Part shown: positions 17,007-20,251 of the stretch, piece after piece | Layout of the letters: the number at the start of each line of letters is the position of its first letter | Numbering within the stretch: the stretch's first letter is position 1 | Assembly (NCBI GenBank): GCA_002308575.1 | Contig: DBVY01000019.1 | Location: 3,418-23,668, forward strand | Direction of reading: 5' to 3' | DNA: 20,251 nt | From: Christensenella sp. UBA1252 | GTDB lineage: Bacteria; Bacillota; Clostridia; Christensenellales; CAG-1252 | Position numbers and translations under genes: made by a program | Notes under the pieces: model-generated | The model's database searches: none | What the model saw: the letters and a program-made list of their open reading frames with translations, nothing else | Told to the model about the DNA's origin: nothing

Positions 17007-17843
17007 ATGGATCGAAAAGCGGTTGTTCTTGCGGCGGGAAAAGGATCGAGGCTTGCTCCGATTACGGCTTGCGTTCCGAAAGAACTTTTGCCGATCGGCG
17101 GGTTTCCCGCGTTGCATCACGTGCTTGCGGAGTCGGTTTCGTTTGGGGTGACGGACGTAATGATCGTCTTATCCGAGGGCAAGGAAGAGATTAAAAAATA
17201 CTTTGATCGAGCTTCCGTCGCAAAAGGTGAAACGGCTACGTGGCTTTCCGAAAAAAGAGATGTTTTGCTAAACAAGATATCCGTTTCGTTCGCGTATCAA
17301 GAGAACCCGCTTGGCACGGGTGACGCGATCCTCGTTTCAAAAGGATTTGCGGGAAAAGATCCCGTTCTCGTGATGTATCCGGATGATATCCTCGGTGTTC
17401 AGTCTCGATACGGTTTTACTTTATTCGGGAATTTCGACGAGAATCCGCTTGAAAGGCTGTGGAAAGAGGCGGAAAAAGGAAAATCCGCTGTCCTGGTCAG
17501 AGAAGTTCCGGGGAAATACGCGAAAAACTACGGGGTCGTGTATCCCGTATCCGAGCGGAATGATTCATGTTTTACCGTCCGAAAGATTTCGGAAAAACCT
17601 TCCGATTTTTCTCGGAAAACCGCATGCGTTCTTGTCGGCAGAATGATCCTTCAACCGTCCGCGATCAGCTCGCTTGCCGACCTGCCCAAACGAGATGACG
17701 TCGGCGTGATTCCCGTGCTGAATGCAGAAGCGGAAAGGGGAATGCTCGAAGCCGTAATCCTGAAAGGCGAATGCTTGGACATCGGATCGCACGAAACCTA
17801 TTTTGACGCATTCGTTCGGTCCGCCGCCTTTCTCGAAAAATAA
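17007..17843 (+). CDS. galU: GalU-like sugar-phosphate nucleotidyltransferase (UTP-glucose-1-phosphate uridylyltransferase family)
   Basis: Predicted to make UDP-glucose (or a related NDP-sugar) from UTP and sugar-1-phosphate. The 278-residue protein opens with the nucleotide-binding motif GKGSRLAPITACVPKELLPI, then a QENPLGTGDAIL segment (the GalU EPLGLGHA equivalent), VMYPDDIL (the DD metal/nucleotide region), YGVVYP, SEKPS, and VGRMIL. Length is slightly below the usual 290. The N-terminal motif is looser than in typical GalU, so a different sugar substrate is possible. Promoter and GGGAGAG site precede ATG 17007. It lies 35 bases before mcsA with no terminator between them, so cotranscription is likely. 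It occupies the place where ctsR stands in Bacillus. Confidence 0.8.
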   Translation: MDRKAVVLAAGKGSRLAPITACVPKELLPIGGFPALHHVLAESVSFGVTDVMIVLSEGKEEIKKYFDRASVAKGETATWLSEKRDVLLNKISVSFAYQENPLGTGDAILVSKGFAGKDPVLVMYPDDILGVQSRYGFTLFGNFDENPLERLWKEAEKGKSAVLVREVPGKYAKNYGVVYPVSERNDSCFTVRKISEKPSDFSRKTACVLVGRMILQPSAISSLADLPKRDDVGVIPVLNAEAERGMLEAVILKGECLDIGSHETYFDAFVRSAAFLEK

Positions 17844-17878
17844 AGCTTTTTACGCCTTTTCATATAAAGGTTTACGAT

Positions 17879-18334
17879 GTGGAAAAAACGATTTGTCAGA
17901 TTTGTCACAACAGAATTGCGGAGCATAAGTTCGTGCGCGTTGTAAACGGCGTCAGCACGACCTATTTCGTTTGCTTGCATTGCAAAGCTCTTATGGAGAA
18001 TAAATACAAAGAGTTGCAAGAACGCTCCGTGCTTCGCCAAACGCCGGTCGAGGAAAGGCTCTGCCCCGTTTGCGGAATGCGTTTGAACGATTTTTTGTCT
18101 ACGGGTTTTCTCGGTTGCGATCATTGCTATCGGGTTTTCGAAGACTACCTTGTTGAGTATATTCGCGGATATCACGGCGCCGTACATCACGTAGGAATGG
18201 ACGCGACGCCTCCGCCTCCGACGGACGTTGAAGAACTTTATCGCGATTTGAAGGAAGCGGTGGAAGCGGACGATTACAAAAAGGCCGCCGAAATTAAAAA
18301 GAAGATCGACAGAGAGTGGGGGGACGGAATATGA
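17879..18334 (+). CDS. mcsA: McsA, activator of protein arginine kinase
   Basis: McsA binds and activates McsB and links it to stress control. The 151-residue protein has four CxxC pairs: C6/C9, C32/C35, C62/C65 and C80/C83, arranged as two zinc modules, then a C-terminal UVR motif, EAVEADDYKKAAEIKKKI (about 127-143). I chose GTG 17879: an AAAGG (17866-17870) lies eight bases upstream, and the near ATG at 17877 is in another frame. It overlaps mcsB by ATGA. This gene is the expected partner upstream of mcsB-clpC, though its usual neighbour ctsR is missing. Confidence 0.93.
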   Translation: MEKTICQICHNRIAEHKFVRVVNGVSTTYFVCLHCKALMENKYKELQERSVLRQTPVEERLCPVCGMRLNDFLSTGFLGCDHCYRVFEDYLVEYIRGYHGAVHHVGMDATPPPPTDVEELYRDLKEAVEADDYKKAAEIKKKIDREWGDGI

Positions 18335-19320
18335 TGGAATATACGGTCGTTTCATCGCGCGTTCGTCTGGCGCGGAATCTCGCAGATACGCGGTTTCCTT
18401 CGCGAGCCTCGCTTTCCGAAGTGGAAAAGGTCGAAAAAACCGTCGTTCATGCGGCGAAGAACCTCTTTGACGCTTCTTTTTACAGGATGTCCGAGCTCGG
18501 AGATTCGGAAAAAAATTATCTTGTTGAACGCAGGTTGATCAGTCCCGCTCTCGCCGAGTCGGTTTACGGTTCCGCTTTGATCAAGAAGGACAAGTCCCTC
18601 TCCGTTATGATGATGGAGGAAGATCATATCCGTTCGCAAAGTTTTGCTTCAGGGTTGGATCTCGAAACGTGTTTTTCGGCAGTCAAAGAATTCGATCTCG
18701 CATTACGTTCGAAAGCGAGTCTTGCTTTTGATAAAAGTCTTGGTTTTTTAACGGCTTGTCCGACGAACGTCGGAACGGGAATGCGAGCATCCGTAATGAT
18801 GTTTTTGCCTGCATTGACGACGCTCGGAAAAGTCGGAGAACTCGAAGAAGAACTCAAAAACGCAAATCTGACGATTCGGGGCGCACTCGGCGAAGGAACG
18901 AAAGCGGATGGTTGCATCTATCAAATATCGAACGGGATTTCTCTTGGTATTTCCGAAGAAACGATAATAAACAGGGTTTCCTCCGCCGCAGAGAGAGTTC
19001 GTTTGATCGAGGGCGACCTTTTGGACGCTTATTATTCTCGCGAAAAAATTGCTTTGGAAGACGCCGTTTTTCGCGCGTACGCTATTTTGACCTCGGCGCG
19101 CATACTTTCGCAAAAGGAATTGGAAGGACTTGTCGTGAACGTTAAAATCGGAACGATGCTCGGCTTGATCTCGATCGATCACGTAAATTTGGACGAATTG
19201 ACGTTCATGTGTAAGCCGTTCAGCCTCGTGAGGCTTACGGGGTGCGGCAATTCGTCTTTGGAGCGCGATATAACTCGCGCAAATACGGTAAGAAATATCT
19301 TAAAAGGAAAGGAAGACTGA
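18331..19320 (+). CDS. mcsB: Protein arginine kinase McsB
   Basis: McsB phosphorylates arginines in proteins, marking them for ClpCP degradation. The 329-residue protein has the phosphagen-kinase fold: [12 protein letters not shown] at the N-terminus, MEEDHIR (95-101), [20 protein letters not shown] with the active-site C143, and [19 protein letters not shown]. The C-terminal pArg-sensing RDxxRA motif is intact (RDITRA, 312-317). I chose ATG 18331, eight bases after the GGGGGGA site and in an ATGA overlap with mcsA; GTG 18316 lies inside that site. It is slightly shorter than the ~350 of Bacillus. SD GGAAAGGAAG near its end serves clpC. Confidence 0.96.
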   Translation: MMEYTVVSSRVRLARNLADTRFPSRASLSEVEKVEKTVVHAAKNLFDASFYRMSELGDSEKNYLVERRLISPALAESVYGSALIKKDKSLSVMMMEEDHIRSQSFASGLDLETCFSAVKEFDLALRSKASLAFDKSLGFLTACPTNVGTGMRASVMMFLPALTTLGKVGELEEELKNANLTIRGALGEGTKADGCIYQISNGISLGISEETIINRVSSAAERVRLIEGDLLDAYYSREKIALEDAVFRAYAILTSARILSQKELEGLVVNVKIGTMLGLISIDHVNLDELTFMCKPFSLVRLTGCGNSSLERDITRANTVRNILKGKED

Positions 19321-19322
19321 TT

Positions 19323-20251
19323 ATGTTTGACGATTTTTCTAAAAAAGCCGAACAGGTTGTGGATTACGCAACGAAATTGGCTTCTCGTTCCGGGGGATTG
19401 CTCGGAACGGAGCATCTGTTGGCGGGCGTTCTTGCGGTGGCGCCCGAACTGGGTATTAAACTGAACGGAAACGTTTCGCTTGACGATATTCTCCGTCACA
19501 TCGATCTGAATCGAGGGATGATCTCAACGATCAAAGTGTCGGATAATTCCGCCGTCGTTATCAAAAAATCACAGCTGTTTGCGCGGCGGCTCGGATTAGA
19601 GGAAGTGGAACCCATACACGTTTTGCTTGCGATCTTGGATACGCCGAGCGTTGCCACGAGCGTTTTAATGGCGTACGGAGTAAATCCTCGGGAGGCGTAC
19701 GCGAATATTTATGCTTCCGCACTCGATCGGTCAAAAGAAGAAGCGGCGGACGATTTTACGTCCGACATCGAGCAGATTTATGATAAACTTCGTTTCGGCG
19801 GAATCGGAGAAGAGGAGAGCGGCCTCCATCAGAAAGGACAAGTCGGAAGACGCGGCAACGGGAAATTGGAGGAAGCGTTGAAAGGTATCGGCGAAGATCT
19901 GACCGCTCGCGCGAAAGAAGACAAACTCGATCCCGTTATCGGAAGGAAGAACGAGATCGAAAGGATCATCCAAATTTTGAGTCGCAGAACGAAAAACAAT
20001 CCCGTGTTGATCGGAGAGCCCGGCGTAGGAAAAACGGCGATCGTTGAAGGACTTGCGCAAGCGATCGTGCAAGGGAACGTTCCGGAAACGTTGAAAAACA
20101 AAAGGATCTTTACGCTTGATATTTCCGGCGTCGTTGCGGGAACGAAATACCGCGGTGAGTTCGAAGAGAAACTGAAAAACGCGATCGAAGCGATCAAAGA
20201 AGCCGGCGACGTGATCGTCTTTATCGACGAGATCCATATGATCGTCGGCGC
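19323..20251 (+). CDS. clpC: ATP-dependent Clp protease ATP-binding subunit ClpC, 3' partial
   Basis: ClpC is the Hsp100 unfoldase of the ClpCP protease and the receiver of arginine-phosphorylated proteins. The frame is open from ATG 19323 to the end of the window (309 residues seen, about 810 expected). GGAAAGGAAG precedes the start, two bases after the mcsB stop. The N-domain has two Clp-N repeats: repeat 1 keeps GTEHLL (E30), while repeat 2 reads VEPIHVLL (I98) where Glu is usual. A long linker of low conservation follows (about 115-190), then [38 protein letters not shown] (Walker A, 231-238), [12 protein letters not shown] and VIVFIDEIH (Walker B). The linker makes Walker A fall roughly 25 residues later than in Bacillus ClpC. 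Domain M, the second AAA+ module and the ClpP-binding loop lie outside. Confidence 0.95.
   Translation, partial: MFDDFSKKAEQVVDYATKLASRSGGLLGTEHLLAGVLAVAPELGIKLNGNVSLDDILRHIDLNRGMISTIKVSDNSAVVIKKSQLFARRLGLEEVEPIHVLLAILDTPSVATSVLMAYGVNPREAYANIYASALDRSKEEAADDFTSDIEQIYDKLRFGGIGEEESGLHQKGQVGRRGNGKLEEALKGIGEDLTARAKEDKLDPVIGRKNEIERIIQILSRRTKNNPVLIGEPGVGKTAIVEGLAQAIVQGNVPETLKNKRIFTLDISGVVAGTKYRGEFEEKLKNAIEAIKEAGDVIVFIDEIHMIVG

Noticed and set aside
17861..17880. Separate promoter for mcsA (CATATAAAGG)
   Set aside because: A TATAAA exists but with no -35 at the right distance, and it overlaps the ribosome site; cotranscription with galU is simpler.

Overview
The window is a stretch of bacterial chromosome that looks like an uncultured, Clostridia-type member of the Bacillota. 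Three things suggest this. The gene order lepA-hemW-hrcA-grpE-dnaK-dnaJ-prmA-rsmE-mtaB...rpsU is the classic Firmicutes order. The DnaK lacks the roughly 23-residue insertion seen in diderm DnaK. McsA, McsB and ClpC are present. Shine-Dalgarno sites are mostly of the AAAGGAGG type, and GC content is close to half by eye. I cannot name genus or family. Nearly all of the DNA is coding, no gap without a gene exceeds about 190 bases, and I see no tRNA, rRNA, CRISPR array, insertion sequence or phage gene.

Region 1 (1-3341, plus strand): a tightly overlapping operon of a DegV-family fatty-acid-binding protein (5' end outside the window), an ApbE-type flavin transferase lipoprotein, a membrane-anchored NusG-II domain protein, a small Gx-family membrane protein and an MmcQ/YjbR-family protein. 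ApbE + NusG-II + Gx is a flavin-linked extracytoplasmic redox module. The operon ends in a bidirectional terminator shared with the convergent glycerophosphodiester phosphodiesterase gene (3369-4124, minus).

Region 2 (4191-12995, plus): lepA-hemW, then the HrcA-controlled chaperone operon hrcA-grpE-dnaK-dnaJ-prmA. The operon has a strong promoter and a CIRCE operator in front, RNA hairpins between grpE/dnaK and dnaK/dnaJ, and a strong terminator after prmA.

Region 3 (13006-15637, plus): rsmE-mtaB-HIT (rRNA and tRNA modification plus a nucleotide hydrolase), with what looks like a leaderless promoter, followed by a separately promoted rpsU (S21). Its terminator is shared with the convergent dinB (15658-16896, minus).

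Region 4 (16963-20251, plus): a GalU-like nucleotidyltransferase followed by mcsA-mcsB-clpC, the protein-arginine-phosphorylation quality-control system. clpC runs off the window, and no ctsR is present where it would usually lie.

The content is mainly conserved housekeeping and protein homeostasis. I found no clearly new multi-gene system. The most interesting points are local: a nested palindrome over CIRCE, a probably leaderless rsmE, a HemW lacking the heme-binding histidine motif, a ClpC lacking the second phosphoarginine-binding glutamate, the missing ctsR, and tandem hairpins between dnaK and dnaJ.
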